A stretch of 64,000 nucleotides of DNA. Source: WTFY01 sp965214675. GTDB lineage: Bacteria; Pseudomonadota; Gammaproteobacteria; UBA4575. The DNA is taken from NCBI GenBank assembly GCA_965214675.1, contig OZ243969.1, forward strand, positions 1,364,001 through 1,428,000, in the 5' to 3' direction. Every line of letters starts with the position of its first letter. Within the stretch, counting starts at the first letter, position 1. Of this stretch, positions 8,082 to 17,403 are shown piece after piece. Below the pieces are notes generated by a model that made no database searches, had not been told where the DNA came from, and saw only the letters and a list, made by a program, of their open reading frames with translations. Both the position numbers and the translations under genes were made by a program.

Positions 8082-9800
8082 TTACTCCCCGACCTGTGCA
8101 TGGCCGATGCCACGGGGGTCGCTGGCGGCGCTGACCTGGCCCGTGCTGCGATTCCAGATCAGCGCATGCATGTCCCCGTAGCTGCGCGGCGTCACCTGCA
8201 GCCGGTGACCGAGTCCGGCAAGGGCGGCCTGCGTGGAGTCATCGAAGGCCTCGCTTTCGAACTGGATCAGGTCCGGCATGAACTGGTGATGAAAACGGGG
8301 CCGCGAGACCATGGTCAGGGCATCCGCGCCGTCTGCAAATTCCATGGCGGCAAGCAGCATCATGGTAATGATGCGGCTGCCGCCCGGTGTACCCAGGATG
8401 GCAACGCGCTCACCGTCATCCAGGAACGTGGGTGACATGCTTGACAGCATGCGCTTGCCCGGTTCAATCGAATTGGCCGCATCTCCCGTGAGGCCATACA
8501 GATTGGGTTGCCCCGGCTTGACTGAAAAATCATCCATCTCGTTATTCAGCAGCACTCCGGTACCGGGCGGTATAAATCCCGAGCCGAACGGGTAATTGAT
8601 GGAGAGTGTCGCGGCCACGTAGTTGCCGTGGCGGTCGATGACGGAGAAATGCGTGGTGTTGCGTCCTTCTTCACGCCCAGGGTCCTGCCGATCCGCCCCC
8701 TCACTGACAGGAGCACGGCTCGAAGTGGCCTGCCTGGCGCTGAAATCAGCAAGCAGGTTACGGGCATGGCGCATGGATAACAGGCGTGCTGCGGGAACCT
8801 CGACGTAGTCCGTATCCCCAAGATACCGGGCACGGTCTCTGTAAGCGCGGCGCATGACCTCGACCAGGGCATGGGTTCGCTGTACCGGGTCCATTTTTTC
8901 CAGGTCCTGCAGCGACAGCATGTTGAGCATCTGCATCAAGACAATGCCCCCCGATGAGGGCAGTGCTGCACTGGTGACCTTCATGCCGGCGTAGCTGCCA
9001 GACACCGGCGCGCGCTCCACGACCCGGTACTCGGCCAGGTCCTGCAGCTGCCAGATGCCGCCGGCCTCGCGCACGCCCTGCACCAGCAAGGCGGCCACCT
9101 CACCCCGGTAGAATCCGTCGCGGCCCTCATCCCGGATGTGCTCAAGGACCCGCGCCAGCTGCGCCTGGCGCAGCACATAGCCGGGCTCGGGCGCCCTGCC
9201 CTGGTCCAGCAAAACCGAGGTCCTGCCACCGGCTTCATGGAGGTTCTCGAGCATGGCGCCCGCAAGCTCCTGGTAACGCGTGCTCACCTCAAACCCTTCA
9301 CGTGCCAGGTGGATGGCAGCCCGCAGGGTCGTATCCAGCGACAGGCGTCCATACTTGTCCGACAAGTGCACGAGGGCCGCAGGCACCCCCGGAATGCCGG
9401 CCGACAGTGGCCCCGCCACGGATGCCCGGGTGGGCCTGCCAGCCCCATCAAGATACATGTCGCGGGTGGCTGCCAGCGGCGCACGCTCCCTTCCATCGAG
9501 CATGACATCGTGTCGGTCAGAAGCCTTGTGCAGCAGCCAGAATCCACCGCCGCCCAGGCCCGAGGCGTAGGGCTCCACCACCGCCAGGCAGGCCGTAACG
9601 GCAACGGCCGCATCGAAGGCATTGCCTCCCTGGCGCAGGACCTCGATACCCGCCCGGGTGGCCAGCGGATGGGCACTGGCGATTGCGTAATCCGAGACGG
9701 GAGGCGCCGCTGCGAGACCGTTGGAGGAGGATTCGGGAGCCGTCGTCAGGCTACAGGAGATCACTCCCCATAGCAGGCACACGAAAATCAGGTTTCGCAT
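8082..9800 (-). CDS. ggt: gamma-glutamyltransferase, probable lipoprotein or periplasmic
   Basis: The 572-residue protein is a gamma-glutamyltranspeptidase of the Ntn-hydrolase class, which cleaves glutathione and related gamma-glutamyl compounds in the periplasm. The auto-cleavage nucleophile is the second Thr in TTHFSVIDRHGNYVAAT, near residue 383. The substrate-binding Arg region is LDGRERAP near residue 100, and GTPGGSRIITMMLLA lies near residue 475. The N-terminus has a hydrophobic segment ending VISC, which fits a lipobox, so the enzyme may be lipid-anchored. It ends 10 bases from the convergent mutM stop. Confidence 0.92.
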   Translation of the reverse strand: MRNLIFVCLLWGVISCSLTTAPESSSNGLAAAPPVSDYAIASAHPLATRAGIEVLRQGGNAFDAAVAVTACLAVVEPYASGLGGGGFWLLHKASDRHDVMLDGRERAPLAATRDMYLDGAGRPTRASVAGPLSAGIPGVPAALVHLSDKYGRLSLDTTLRAAIHLAREGFEVSTRYQELAGAMLENLHEAGGRTSVLLDQGRAPEPGYVLRQAQLARVLEHIRDEGRDGFYRGEVAALLVQGVREAGGIWQLQDLAEYRVVERAPVSGSYAGMKVTSAALPSSGGIVLMQMLNMLSLQDLEKMDPVQRTHALVEVMRRAYRDRARYLGDTDYVEVPAARLLSMRHARNLLADFSARQATSSRAPVSEGADRQDPGREEGRNTTHFSVIDRHGNYVAATLSINYPFGSGFIPPGTGVLLNNEMDDFSVKPGQPNLYGLTGDAANSIEPGKRMLSSMSPTFLDDGERVAILGTPGGSRIITMMLLAAMEFADGADALTMVSRPRFHHQFMPDLIQFESEAFDDSTQAALAGLGHRLQVTPRSYGDMHALIWNRSTGQVSAASDPRGIGHAQVGE

Positions 9801-9816
9801 TTCGAACAGGAGGGCT

Positions 9817-10302
9817 TCAGTCGGTCAACTTGGTACGCAAGGCCTCGGCCACCGCGGGGGAAACAAACCGGGAGACGTCACCGCCGAGGCTTGCGATTTC
9901 GCGTACCAGGCTCGAGGAGATAAAGGTATGCTCCTCCGAGGGCGTCATGAAAATGGTTTCGAATTGATCGTCCAGCCTGCGGTTCATGCTTGCCAGCTGG
10001 AATTCAAATTCGAAATCCGAAACCGCGCGCAGGCCACGGAGAATGGCCTTGGCGCCTTGCTGGCGTGCAAAATCCACCAACAGGCCGTCAAAGCCGTGAA
10101 CCTTTGTATTGGGTATTGCGGCCAGCGCCTTGCGGGCCAGGTCTACGCGTTCGTCCAGGTTGAAAAATGAATGCTTGCCGCCACCGGTGACCGCGACGCC
10201 CACGACCACGCTCTCAAAAAGGGTGCAGGCGCGGCGCACCAGGTCCGTATGACCGTTGGTAATCGGGTCAAAGGTGCCCGGATAGACTGCAACTAGTGCC
10301 AT
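9817..10302 (-). CDS. coaD: phosphopantetheine adenylyltransferase
   Basis: CoaD adds AMP to 4'-phosphopantetheine, the penultimate step of coenzyme A synthesis. The protein has VYPGTFDPITNGH at its start, containing the TxGH-like nucleotidyltransferase motif, and the ISSSLVREIASLGGDVS signature near residue 125. I chose the ATG at 10302 (MALVAVYPG), two codons after a TTG. rsmD lies just upstream on the same strand, the usual rsmD-coaD pair of gammaproteobacteria. Confidence 0.96.
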   Translation of the reverse strand: MALVAVYPGTFDPITNGHTDLVRRACTLFESVVVGVAVTGGGKHSFFNLDERVDLARKALAAIPNTKVHGFDGLLVDFARQQGAKAILRGLRAVSDFEFEFQLASMNRRLDDQFETIFMTPSEEHTFISSSLVREIASLGGDVSRFVSPAVAEALRTKLTD

Positions 10303-10360
10303 GTACAAATTCTAGCATGAAGCGATCCAGGTCACGTGGCCAGGGAATCCGGTGCTTGGT

Positions 10361-10924
10361 TTATGCCACCAGCTCATGCAGCTGGTAGCGCACCTGCCCG
10401 GCGGTTTTCTCACGGATGCATCGCAGGGCATCCGGTAATTCCGGCGTTTTCCCCACCAGGGATTCGATGTACAGCCGCCCGTCGGGGCACAACAGTTCGC
10501 GGGTAACCAGGACCTGCGCAGCCTGCTGATGCAGGTCCGTGTCGAAAGGAGGATCGAGGAACACGATGTCAAACGGCTGGCTAGCCTCGCGTATGTACGC
10601 CAGGGACTCGTGATGCACGATGTCGACCTGCCGGGCATCCAGCGTGCGCCTTTGCGCCTGAAGCATGTTAATGACCCCGACATCGTGGTCCACCAGGGTG
10701 AGGTGTGCAGCCCCTCGCGAGGCGGCTTCGAATCCCAGGGCACCACTGCCGGCAAAGAGGTCCAGGCAGCGGGCGCCCTCGATCCTGTCCGCCAGCCAGT
10801 TGAACAGCGTCTCACGCACCCGATCGGGTGTGGGCCGGATACCGGGGGCATCCGCAAACTCGACACGCCGGCTGCGCCAGGCCCCGCCGATAATGCGCAG
10901 GCTATTCTTTTTCGGGGCCACCAA
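10361..10924 (-). CDS. rsmD: 16S rRNA m2G966 methyltransferase
   Basis: RsmD methylates G966 of 16S rRNA using S-adenosylmethionine. The 187-residue protein carries RIIGGAWRSRRVEF at its start, SAM motif I LDLFAGSGALGFEAASRG near residue 55, and the catalytic motif DIVFLDPPF near residue 120, the NPPY-like DPPF typical of this family. Its start overlaps the end of the upstream M16 peptidase gene by 23 bases, so translation may be coupled. Confidence 0.95.
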   Translation of the reverse strand: MVAPKKNSLRIIGGAWRSRRVEFADAPGIRPTPDRVRETLFNWLADRIEGARCLDLFAGSGALGFEAASRGAAHLTLVDHDVGVINMLQAQRRTLDARQVDIVHHESLAYIREASQPFDIVFLDPPFDTDLHQQAAQVLVTRELLCPDGRLYIESLVGKTPELPDALRCIREKTAGQVRYQLHELVA

Positions 10925-12209
10925 CGACGATCTTGACCATGCGGTCGGTGTTCAGGTTGCGGCCAAAGGCCGCCCTGACCTCGTCCTGCGTAATAGCGCC
11001 AATGTGCTCCGAGAAGGTATCCAGGTAGTCGAGAGGCAAGTCGTAGTAACCGATCAGCGACAGGTACCGGAGGATGTCGCGGTTCTCATCCACGCGCAGC
11101 GGAAAACCACCGATGATGCTCTTTTTGGCCAGTGCCAGTTCGGCCTCGCTGGGCCCTTCATCGACATAGTCGCGAATCATGCGATGCGCCTGTCCGAGCG
11201 CCTGGTCGGCCTGGTCCGTGCGGGTCTGCAACCCCAGCGTGAACGTACCGCGTTGCTGCAAGGGAAAGAAATAACTGTATACGCTGTAGGACAGCCCCTG
11301 CTCCTTGCGAATCTTCTTCATCAGTCGCGAGGTAAAGCCGCCGCCGCCAAACACATGGTTGCCGACATACAGGGCAAAATAGTCCGGGTCCCCGCGTGCG
11401 ATGCCGAGCTGCCCCAGGTACACGTGGGCCTGCTGGGAGGGATAGGGGATATACCGCTCCTGGGCCTGGTCCGCAGGCGGCACAGGCGGCACAGGCGGCG
11501 CCCGGGTGCCCCTGGGCAGGTTCGATGCGATGCGCTCGGCAATCTGGCGTGCACGATCCGTATCCACGGCCCCGACGATCGCGATCATGGCATTCTCCGC
11601 GACCATGAACTGGCGATGGAACCTCTTCACATCATCCAGCGCGATGGCCTGCACGCTGCTTTCACTGCCGGTGCCCGACTGCGCGTAGGGATGGTCGCCA
11701 AATACGGCCTGATAGAAGGCCTTGCGGGCCATGCTGTCCGGTCGTTGCTGCTCGTCGCGAATCGCCGTCAGCGCCTGGTTCTTCAGGCGCAGAAAGTCCC
11801 TTTCGGGAAAAGCGGGCCGCGCCAGGACCTCGACAAAGGTCGAGAGCGCCTGCTCAAGCAGCTGCGCATCGGTCAGGCTGCGCAAACTGACCCTGGAATG
11901 ATCCAGGTCCACGCTGACGCCGAACTGGGCGCCCACGTCTTCAAACTTCTCGGCGATCGCATCGGCATCCAGCGCTCCGGAGCCCGCGCTCAGCAGGCCA
12001 TGGGTCAGCTGTGAAAGCCCGGCCAGCCGGGCATCCCGATCACTGCCGGCACCGAAGGTCACGGCGATGTCCAGCATGGGCAATTCCGGTGCAGCTACGA
12101 ACAGCGTGCGCACCTCCTGGCCAGTCTGCCACTGCTCGATCGAAGGCGATGCCAGGGCATTGCCAAGCACGGCAAGGAAGATAATGGGCAGAAAGTGCGG
12201 GACTCTCAT
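10902..12209 (-). CDS. M16 family zinc-peptidase-like protein lacking the HxxEH site
   Basis: This protein of about 435 residues has the double-domain fold of M16 (pitrilysin/insulinase) peptidases. At the position where the active partner has HALEH it reads QLTHGLL, so it lacks zinc ligands and is probably the structural, substrate-holding partner. I start it at 12209, giving a signal peptide MRVPHFLPIIFLAVLGNALA; longer in-frame starts would run into the upstream gene. It lies four bases after the active M16 gene, and the pair probably forms a periplasmic heterodimer. Confidence 0.85.
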   Translation of the reverse strand: MRVPHFLPIIFLAVLGNALASPSIEQWQTGQEVRTLFVAAPELPMLDIAVTFGAGSDRDARLAGLSQLTHGLLSAGSGALDADAIAEKFEDVGAQFGVSVDLDHSRVSLRSLTDAQLLEQALSTFVEVLARPAFPERDFLRLKNQALTAIRDEQQRPDSMARKAFYQAVFGDHPYAQSGTGSESSVQAIALDDVKRFHRQFMVAENAMIAIVGAVDTDRARQIAERIASNLPRGTRAPPVPPVPPADQAQERYIPYPSQQAHVYLGQLGIARGDPDYFALYVGNHVFGGGGFTSRLMKKIRKEQGLSYSVYSYFFPLQQRGTFTLGLQTRTDQADQALGQAHRMIRDYVDEGPSEAELALAKKSIIGGFPLRVDENRDILRYLSLIGYYDLPLDYLDTFSEHIGAITQDEVRAAFGRNLNTDRMVKIVVGGPEKE

Positions 12210-12213
12210 GGGC

Positions 12214-13596
12214 TCAGTGCACGGCACCGGACACCACAGCGGCATGCGCTGCCTTGTCGGCATTTGCCCGCTCGCTCAGCGGCTCCAGCAGGGAAACCGT
12301 CAGGCGCTCCTCTACCAGGTAGGTGCGTGCGACCTGGCGCACCTGCTCCGCGCTGATGGCATTGATACGCGTGCTGTATTCATCCATCGCCGGCCAGCCC
12401 AGGCCGACCGATTCCAGTCGGCCGATCACACCGGCCTGGGCGCGGATGGAATCCTGCGCGTACACTTCACCGGCAATGACCTGTGCCTTGACACGGGCCA
12501 GTTCCTGTTCACTGACCAGCGCCTCCTGGAGTTCCCTTATCTCGGCATAAAATGCCTGCTCGAGGTCATCGAGGCTGTGCGCCTGTGCAGGGATCGCCTC
12601 AAACAGGAACAGGGTCGGGTAGCGTGCATACAGGTTGTAGCCGGAACCCGCACTGGCCGCCAGTTCGCGCTCGCGTACCAGCCGCTTGCTGAGCCGGGCA
12701 CTGCGCCCGCCATCGAGCACCCCGGCCAGCACCGACAGGGCATACGGCTCCCAGTCCTGCTCGGTCGTGGCCAGGCTCGGCACCTTGTAGCCCAACAGGA
12801 GGTACGGCAGCTTGGCGACGGCCTTCACCGTGACCCTGCGCGGCCCGGTTTGCCCGGGTTCACGCCGCGGCTTGCTTGCCCGCACTGCCCGGGGTTCGAT
12901 GTCACCGAAGTACTCCTGTGCCAGCGCAAACACGGCCTCGGCCTGGACATCCCCCACCACCACCAGCACGGCATTATTGGGCGCATACCAGCGCTGGTAC
13001 CAGCGGCTCAGATCCTCGAGTTCGAGATGCTCCAGATCGTTCATCCAGCCGATGACCGGATGGTGATACGGGCTGCTGACAAAGGCGGCCGCATTCAGTT
13101 GCTCGTAGACAAGTGCATTCGGATCGTCATCGGTGCGCCAGCGTCTCTCTTCCTTGATGACTTCGCGCTCGCTGTCGAAATCCTCCTCGGTAAGAATCAG
13201 GTTCAACATGCGGTCAGACTCGATATCGAAGCTGATCTCCAGGTGATCGCGGCTCATCAGCTGGAAGTAGGCCGTGTAATCACGCCCGGTGAACGCATTA
13301 TCACGTGCTCCGATTTCTGCTAGAGTCGATGTAAACTTCTCGGCGGAATATTTTTTCGTACCCTTGAACATCATGTGTTCAAGTGCATGGGATACCCCGG
13401 TAATGCCGTTATGTTCCTGGGCGGATCCTACGCGGTACCAGATTTGAGATACGACGACCGGCGCCCGATGGTCCTCCTTGACAACGACTTTCAGACCATT
13501 GTCCAACACCCTCTCGTAGGTGTTGTCCGCACTGGCAGGTGCATGCCAAAACAGCACCAGCACCAGCCACGCTCCGGCGATTCTTGTTACTTTCAT
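12214..13596 (-). CDS. M16 family zinc peptidase, catalytic subunit
   Basis: The 460-residue protein has an N-terminal signal peptide ending near APASADN. It carries the inverted zinc motif HALEH in GVSHALEHMMFKG near residue 72, with the downstream Glu ligand region about 75 residues later. M16 peptidases of this layout degrade short peptides in the periplasm. It is followed directly by a non-catalytic M16 homologue, the usual active/inactive pairing. It is divergent from ftsY, as often seen in gammaproteobacteria. Confidence 0.9.
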   Translation of the reverse strand: MKVTRIAGAWLVLVLFWHAPASADNTYERVLDNGLKVVVKEDHRAPVVVSQIWYRVGSAQEHNGITGVSHALEHMMFKGTKKYSAEKFTSTLAEIGARDNAFTGRDYTAYFQLMSRDHLEISFDIESDRMLNLILTEEDFDSEREVIKEERRWRTDDDPNALVYEQLNAAAFVSSPYHHPVIGWMNDLEHLELEDLSRWYQRWYAPNNAVLVVVGDVQAEAVFALAQEYFGDIEPRAVRASKPRREPGQTGPRRVTVKAVAKLPYLLLGYKVPSLATTEQDWEPYALSVLAGVLDGGRSARLSKRLVRERELAASAGSGYNLYARYPTLFLFEAIPAQAHSLDDLEQAFYAEIRELQEALVSEQELARVKAQVIAGEVYAQDSIRAQAGVIGRLESVGLGWPAMDEYSTRINAISAEQVRQVARTYLVEERLTVSLLEPLSERANADKAAHAAVVSGAVH

Positions 13597-13687
13597 AAAT
13601 GACCGGTTGGGATGTTAGGATTAGCGCCGCATCGGATGCATTGATGTATGATCAGCGAACCTTACTATAACTGTTTACCCGAAATCC

Positions 13688-14605
13688 ATGCCTGAAACCG
13701 GAGTTTTTTCACGCCTGCGCCTGGGCCTGCAAAAAACCAGGAATGCACTGACCGGGGGAATCTCCGCAGCGGCGTGGAAGGGCAACCGCGAGGACCTCCT
13801 GGGCGAACTGGAAGACCGCCTGTTGATGGCGGATGTGGGAATCGAAACCACGACCCGGATCATCGACGACCTGAAGACCCGCCTTCGCCGTACACGCAGC
13901 GGGGATTCAAAAGGCGCGCACGCCCTCCTGCAGGAAAGCCTTGCCGAGATCATGGCCGTTTGCAACAAGCCCCTGCTGACCCGCGGCGTGCAGCCCTTTA
14001 CCATCCTGGTCGTCGGTATCAACGGTGCCGGCAAGACCACCACCATCGGCAAAATTGCCCACCGCCTGGTCGGACAACAGCAGAGCGTGATGCTGGCTGC
14101 AGGCGATACCTTTCGTGCGGCAGCGGTTGAGCAGCTGCAATCCTGGGGAGAGAAGATCAACGCACCCGTGGTAGCCCAGAAAAGTGGTGCGGACAGTGCG
14201 GCGGTCGTATTCGATGCCTACCAGTCCGCCAAGGCACGCAACATCGACGTGCTGATCGCCGATACGGCCGGTCGACTGCACACCCAGCAGAATCTGATGG
14301 ATGAGCTGCTCAAGATCAAGCGGGCCATGCAAAAAATTGAACCCGAAGCGCCGCACGAGATCCTGCTGGTGCTGGAAGCCGGTACCGGGCAAAACGCACT
14401 GAAGCAGGCACTCGGATTTCACGAGGCGCTGAATCTTACCGGCCTGTGTGTGACCAAGCTTGACGGCACGGCCAAGGGCGGTACCGTGATTGCCATTGCA
14501 GACACGCTCGGCATCCCGATTCGTTTTGTCGGTGTCGGCGAGAGCATCGAGGACCTGCGCGTGTTTGATGCCTACCGCTATGCCGAGGCCCTGTTGCACG
14601 CCTAG
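13688..14605 (+). CDS. ftsY: signal recognition particle receptor FtsY
   Basis: FtsY is the membrane receptor for the SRP-ribosome complex. The 305-residue protein has the NG domain: helical N part, P-loop GINGAGKTTTIGK near residue 110, DTAGRLHTQ near residue 197, and TKLDGTAKGG near residue 256. The long acidic A domain of E. coli FtsY is missing, so this is the short form. It is the first gene of ftsY-ftsE-ftsX, with rpoH next, as in E. coli. Confidence 0.96.
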   Translation: MPETGVFSRLRLGLQKTRNALTGGISAAAWKGNREDLLGELEDRLLMADVGIETTTRIIDDLKTRLRRTRSGDSKGAHALLQESLAEIMAVCNKPLLTRGVQPFTILVVGINGAGKTTTIGKIAHRLVGQQQSVMLAAGDTFRAAAVEQLQSWGEKINAPVVAQKSGADSAAVVFDAYQSAKARNIDVLIADTAGRLHTQQNLMDELLKIKRAMQKIEPEAPHEILLVLEAGTGQNALKQALGFHEALNLTGLCVTKLDGTAKGGTVIAIADTLGIPIRFVGVGESIEDLRVFDAYRYAEALLHA

Positions 14606-14634
14606 GACAGGCACTGGAATTCTTGCACTGACCG

Positions 14635-15306
14635 ATGATTGAGCTACAGAACGTCACCAAACGATACCCGGGAAATCGGGAAGCCCTGTCGCGGCTGGAC
14701 CTGGTGCTCGAGCGCGGCGAAATGGCCTTTCTGACCGGTCCTTCGGGGGCCGGCAAAAGCACCCTGCTGAAACTGATTGCAGCCATCGAGCGGCCTACCC
14801 GGGGACACATCCTGATCAACCAGAAAAACATCACGCACATCCCGAAACGCAGTATTCCCAACCTGCGAAGGTTCATGGGGATCGTATTCCAGAATCACCA
14901 CCTGCTGCATGACCGCAGTGTCTTTGACAACGTGTCCCTGCCGTTGCAGATCGCAGGCTATTCGCATGCCGAGATCAGCCGGCGTGTGCGTGCGGCCCTG
15001 GACAAGGTCGCCCTGCTGCACAGGGACAAGGCCATGCCCATCACATTGTCCGGTGGCGAACAGCAGCGGGTCGGCATCGCCCGCGCGGTCGTCCACAAGC
15101 CGGCTATCCTGCTGGCGGATGAGCCGACCGGCAACCTGGATCCTGAACTCTCTACTGAGATCATGCAGCTCTTTTCCGAGTTCAACCAGGTCGGCGTCAC
15201 CGTGCTGATCGCCTCTCACGATCTCGACCTCATTTCACGCATGGGCAAGCGTATTGTGCGCCTCGAGGACGGGCGTTGCGTGAACGGACAGGCACGGGCG
15301 GCCTGA
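14635..15306 (+). CDS. ftsE: cell-division ABC transporter ATP-binding protein FtsE
   Basis: FtsE is the ATPase of the FtsEX complex, which regulates periplasmic peptidoglycan hydrolases at the septum. The 223-residue protein has Walker A GPSGAGKST near residue 36, signature LSGGEQQR near residue 139, Walker B ILLADEPTGNLD near residue 160, and an H-loop SHD near residue 195. It lies 29 bases after ftsY and directly before ftsX. Confidence 0.97.
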   Translation: MIELQNVTKRYPGNREALSRLDLVLERGEMAFLTGPSGAGKSTLLKLIAAIERPTRGHILINQKNITHIPKRSIPNLRRFMGIVFQNHHLLHDRSVFDNVSLPLQIAGYSHAEISRRVRAALDKVALLHRDKAMPITLSGGEQQRVGIARAVVHKPAILLADEPTGNLDPELSTEIMQLFSEFNQVGVTVLIASHDLDLISRMGKRIVRLEDGRCVNGQARAA

Positions 15307-16305
15307 TTGCAGGCGCATCGGGAGCTTCATACGAACATGCGGGAATCCAGGCGCAAACCATCACCGACCCGGCCGAACACCTGGACGCGCTCACGCGCGC
15401 TCGCGCGCGACCACCTGCGCAGCCTGGTGTTCAGCCTCGGCAAGCTGTACCGCCACCCCTTTGCAACCACGCTTACCCTGCTCATGATCGCGGTGGCCCT
15501 GGCGCTGCCTGCCTGCATGTACCTGTTGCTGGACAACCTGCAGGCGGTCACGGAAAAATGGGATGACTCCGGGCAGATCACCCTGTTTCTGGACATCGGC
15601 ACGAGTGAGGCACACGTCGAGGACCTGCGTGCCCGCCTGGCGGGCATCGAGGGGATTGAGCGCATCGAGTACATGTCTGCCCAGCAGGCCCTGACCGAGT
15701 TTCGCAAACTCAGCAGTCTTGAATACCTGATCGAAGGGCTGGATGAAAACCCGCTGCCCTCCACCCTGACGCTGACTCCGGCGGACCAGGCCAAGCAGGC
15801 CAGCCACCTGGATCAACTGGTACACGACCTCGCGACCCTCCCGCATGTGGACCAGGTGCAGCTGGACATGCAATGGCTGCACCGATTGCAGGCCATTACC
15901 GCGGTGATACATCGCGCCATCACTCTGCTGGGGATCACGCTGGCCCTGTCCGTGCTGCTGGTCGTCGGCAACAGCATCCGCCTGGATATCGAGAACCGCC
16001 GCGAGGAAATCGAGGTCGCCAAACTGATCGGTGCCACCAACCGGTTCGTGCGCAGACCGTTCCTGTATGGCGGCCTGTGGTATGGACTGCTGGGAGGCGC
16101 CCTGGCGTTGGGACTGGTGCTCATCGTGCTGTTCGTCATCGAGCAGCCGGCGCAACACCTGATCGGCCTGTACCACAGCAACTTCGAGCTGATCTTCCCG
16201 GATCTCAAGCAGAGCCTTGCCCTGATCGCAACCAGTATTGCACTGGGGCTGCTGGGTTCCTGGCTTGCGGTTGGACGTCACATCGTCAGGATCGAACCCA
16301 GCTGA
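15307..16305 (+). CDS. ftsX: cell-division ABC transporter permease FtsX
   Basis: FtsX is the membrane partner of FtsE and transmits ATPase state to murein-hydrolase activators. The protein has a cytoplasmic N-terminal tail, a first transmembrane helix near residues 55-75, a periplasmic loop to about residue 200, and three C-terminal helices, the standard FtsX topology. The reading frame can start at a TTG directly after the ftsE stop (15307, 332 residues) or at an ATG at 15337; the latter is more conventional. Co-translated with ftsE. Confidence 0.93.
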   Translation: MQAHRELHTNMRESRRKPSPTRPNTWTRSRALARDHLRSLVFSLGKLYRHPFATTLTLLMIAVALALPACMYLLLDNLQAVTEKWDDSGQITLFLDIGTSEAHVEDLRARLAGIEGIERIEYMSAQQALTEFRKLSSLEYLIEGLDENPLPSTLTLTPADQAKQASHLDQLVHDLATLPHVDQVQLDMQWLHRLQAITAVIHRAITLLGITLALSVLLVVGNSIRLDIENRREEIEVAKLIGATNRFVRRPFLYGGLWYGLLGGALALGLVLIVLFVIEQPAQHLIGLYHSNFELIFPDLKQSLALIATSIALGLLGSWLAVGRHIVRIEPS

Positions 16306-16440
16306 GCGCCGCGGCGGGTGCGGTACGCGGTCCTGGCGCATTGGGGTCGCGGTCCAAATTGCCCCTTTCATCTGCCGGACTCCCATGCCCATACACGCGC
16401 TTGTCCTTGGTAACTCATTGAAATATCAAGCATAAAAGTG

Positions 16441-16467
16441 TTAGCACTCTGTATAAAAGAGTGCTAA
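16441..16467 (+). promoter_or_regulatory. CIRCE operator (HrcA site) upstream of rpoH
   Basis: The sequence is a perfect inverted repeat TTAGCACTC-N9-GAGTGCTAA, which exactly matches the CIRCE consensus bound by the heat-shock repressor HrcA. It ends 57 bases before the rpoH ATG, where it would overlap the promoter region. HrcA normally controls groESL and dnaK operons. This placement predicts that HrcA represses the gene for the heat-shock sigma factor itself. hrcA is not in the window. Confidence 0.9.
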
Positions 16468-16524
16468 TATTAGCCTTGGACAAGATTGAAACGAAGATTC
16501 CGGACTGAGGAAAACTGAACGATC

Positions 16525-17388
16525 ATGGCAACATCCGTACAACCATTGCAGGCATCAACGGCGATCTCCACCGCCAATCTGGAGGGCTATATCGCCTCGA
16601 CGATGCAGATTCCGGTGCTGAGCATGGAAGAGGAACATGCCCTGGCACTGCGCCTGTACGAGGACAACAACCTGGATGCGGCGCGGACCCTGATCATTCA
16701 CAACCTGCGTTTCGTGATTCATGTGGCGCGCGGATACCGGGGCTATGGCCTGCCGCTGGCCGACCTGGTCCAGGAAGGCAACGTCGGACTGATGAAGGCC
16801 GTCAACCGCTTCAACCCGCACAAGGGTGTGCGCCTGGTTTCGTTTGCCGTGCACTGGATTCGTGCCGAGATCCATGAATTCGTATTGCGCAACTGGCGTA
16901 TCGTCAAGGTCGCCACCACCAAGGCACAGCGCAAACTTTTCTTCAACCTGCGCAACTCCAAGAAACGCCTGGCCTGGCTGAACCAGGATGAAGTGAACAC
17001 CATCGCCAGGGAACTGGGCGTCAAGCAGAGTGAAGTGGTGGAGATGGAAAAACGCCTCAGCAGCCAGGACCTCAGTTACGACATGGATCACGATGACCAC
17101 AAGGACGACGCCGGCACGTTTGCCCCGGCGGCCTACCTCAGCCATGCACAGGACAACCCGGAGGTACAGGTAGAAAACGAGGACTGGGAGTCCCACCAGC
17201 ACCAGCAATTGCGCAAGGCACTGAAGGTACTGGACGAGCGCAGCCGGGACATCATTACCCGGCGCTGGCTCAGTGAAAAGCGCGCGACCCTGCAGGAGCT
17301 TGCGAGCGAGTACGCGATCTCGGCAGAGCGGGTGCGCCAACTGGAAAGCAACGCCATCGCGTCGCTTAAGGCAGCCGTCGTACGTTGA
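16525..17388 (+). CDS. rpoH: RNA polymerase heat-shock sigma factor sigma-32
   Basis: The 287-residue protein is a sigma-70 family factor with regions 2, 3 and 4. Region 2 includes NLRFVIHVARGYRGYGLPLA, and the C-terminal region 4.2 helix-turn-helix ends at ERVRQLESNAIASLK. The RpoH box QRKLFFNLR near residue 133 separates it from RpoD and marks it as sigma-32, involved in chaperone/FtsH-dependent turnover. It directs transcription of heat-shock genes. A perfect CIRCE lies upstream. The ftsYEX-rpoH order matches E. coli. Confidence 0.97.
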   Translation: MATSVQPLQASTAISTANLEGYIASTMQIPVLSMEEEHALALRLYEDNNLDAARTLIIHNLRFVIHVARGYRGYGLPLADLVQEGNVGLMKAVNRFNPHKGVRLVSFAVHWIRAEIHEFVLRNWRIVKVATTKAQRKLFFNLRNSKKRLAWLNQDEVNTIARELGVKQSEVVEMEKRLSSQDLSYDMDHDDHKDDAGTFAPAAYLSHAQDNPEVQVENEDWESHQHQQLRKALKVLDERSRDIITRRWLSEKRATLQELASEYAISAERVRQLESNAIASLKAAVVR

Positions 17389-17403
17389 TCTAAAACCCGC
17401 GCT

